Source: Bacillota bacterium (GTDB taxonomy: Bacteria > Bacillota_A > Clostridia > Acetivibrionales > DUMB01). From it: a stretch of 6,220 nucleotides of DNA. Shown in pieces: positions 5,353 through 6,220 of the stretch; position 1 is the stretch's first letter; every line of letters starts with the position of its first letter. The stretch lies in the NCBI GenBank assembly GCA_023621975.1, contig JAMOAC010000106.1, positions 1 through 6,220 of the forward strand. The letters run 5' to 3'. The notes beneath the pieces were generated by a model. It was not told the origin of the DNA and ran no database searches. It worked only from the letters and a program-made list of their open reading frames with translations. The position numbers and the translations under genes are program-made.

Positions 5353-6220
5353 CTACAGGCTTCTTACGTATTCAATTATTTTTCTTCCTGCCAGGGCTCC
5401 CTGTCCCACGGCTACAGAAATCTGTTTAAAAGCTCCGGTACAGTCGCCCGCCGCAAATAAGCCTTCAATATTTGTCTGCTGGTTTTTATCCACAACAACT
5501 GAGTTCCCGTCAAGCGCTATCCCCAGCTTCCTTGCGAAATCCACACTGGAAGCTGTTTCATAAGCTATGAACAAGCCGTCAATGTTTTCACTTGTTCCGT
5601 CCTTGAAAATTATCCTTTCCAAAAACTGCGACCCTTCAAGCTTTGCTATGGGTTTATTGTTAATCTTGAATTTTTTCACGTCGTGGGCATACTTGTCACT
5701 TACATCAAGTTCTGCTCCGTTGGTGAATATGGTAATATTACCGGTATATGCTTCAAGCTCCACGGCTTCATGTATTGCAAAATCCCTGGAACCCAGTACG
5801 CCTACCTTGAGGTTGTTGTAAAAAAAGCCGTCGCAGGTGGAACAATAGCTTATACCCTTGCCCTCAAATTCTTCAAGGTTCTCTATTTTTACCTTTTTTT
5901 GAGGCTGGCCCGTTGCCAGAAGCAGTGCCTTGCTTGTATAGCTGCCTTGTGCGGTAGTCACTTTAAAGAAATCCTTTTTGCTTATTGCTATTACTTCTTC
6001 ATCAAGAATTTCCGCTCCCAGGCGGCGTGCCTGTTTTTCTCCTTCTTCCAGCAGGTATTCGCCGCTTACCGGGTTTGAAAATCCGAAATAATTTTCAATC
6101 TTCCCCGCCTTCCTGAGTGCGCTGTCATTCTTTCCAATAACCAGTGTACTCAATTTTGCCCTTACGGTATAAAGAGCGGCAGATAATCCCGCCGGTCCCT
6201 TTCCAATTATTATCACGTCG
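5353..6220 (-). CDS. Thioredoxin-reductase-like FAD flavoprotein lacking canonical NADPH motifs (N-terminus cut)
   Basis: The frame stays open through the right edge. A GTG at 6216 is in frame, but the codon before it reads Asp and the sequence DVIIIGKGPAG is the usual first strand, so the true start probably lies a few codons outside. Counting from 6216, 287 residues are seen. The FAD-binding GKGPAGLSAALY is at 5-16, the ATG element of the FAD domain at 101-103, the redox pair C125-S-T-C128 followed by DGFF at 125-132, and the C-terminal AAGDCTGAFKQISVAVGQGA at 255-274. These are class hallmarks of low-molecular-weight thioredoxin reductases. In the pyridine-nucleotide domain, however, the usual GGGDSA is replaced by LGSRDFA (141-147). 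The HRRxxxR element that grips the NADPH phosphate is absent (IFTNGAELDVSDKY, 163-176). An electron donor other than NADPH, such as ferredoxin in the clostridial FFTR group, is therefore possible. A terminator follows. Confidence 0.92.
   Translation of the reverse strand, partial: DVIIIGKGPAGLSAALYTVRAKLSTLVIGKNDSALRKAGKIENYFGFSNPVSGEYLLEEGEKQARRLGAEILDEEVIAISKKDFFKVTTAQGSYTSKALLLATGQPQKKVKIENLEEFEGKGISYCSTCDGFFYNNLKVGVLGSRDFAIHEAVELEAYTGNITIFTNGAELDVSDKYAHDVKKFKINNKPIAKLEGSQFLERIIFKDGTSENIDGLFIAYETASSVDFARKLGIALDGNSVVVDKNQQTNIEGLFAAGDCTGAFKQISVAVGQGALAGRKIIEYVRSL

Noticed and set aside
5683..6078. 131-codon plus-strand open frame
   Set aside because: Antisense shadow of the thioredoxin-reductase-like gene with no family motif.

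Overview
The window looks like a chromosomal stretch from a moderately AT-rich low-GC Gram-positive, most likely a Clostridia-type anaerobe. This is inferred from purine-rich Shine-Dalgarno sites, GTG starts, AT-rich intergenic leaders and the mix of protein families, not from a phylogenetic marker. All five genes lie on the minus strand and are transcribed from right to left. No rRNA, tRNA, CRISPR, transposase or phage gene was recognised.

In transcription order: (1) at the right edge, a thioredoxin-reductase-like flavoprotein whose first codons lie outside the window (5353 to the edge). It ends in a strong intrinsic terminator (5313-5342). (2) After an AT-rich leader with nine copies of a ~16-nt tandem repeat, a Gfo/Idh/MocA-family sugar dehydrogenase (3890-5053), closest in remembered motifs to levoglucosan-dehydrogenase-like members. 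(3) A GT-C fold membrane glycosyltransferase of the GT39/ArnT/PMT type (2107-3786), with a good promoter-like sequence and an 11-nt direct repeat upstream. (4) A UbiA-superfamily prenyltransferase of the decaprenyl-phosphate phosphoribosyltransferase type (1065-1940). (5) At the left edge, a DUF362 protein whose C-terminus runs off the window (1-920).

Functional reading (inference): genes 3 and 4 form a plausible pair. The UbiA-type enzyme would load a sugar phosphate onto a polyprenyl phosphate in the membrane. The GT-C enzyme is of the class that uses polyprenyl-phosphate sugars on the outer face to decorate an envelope glycan, lipid or protein. The Gfo/Idh/MocA enzyme could supply or modify a sugar, but each of these genes has its own 100-300 nt upstream region, so they may be separately transcribed. 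The flavoprotein keeps the FAD site and the redox CxxC but lacks the usual NADPH-binding motifs. It may therefore take electrons from ferredoxin or another donor.

The most unusual DNA features are the tandem-repeat leader of the dehydrogenase gene, whose last unit is the ribosome binding site, and a short glycine-riboswitch-like sequence between genes 2 and 3. No complete new multi-gene system is evident.
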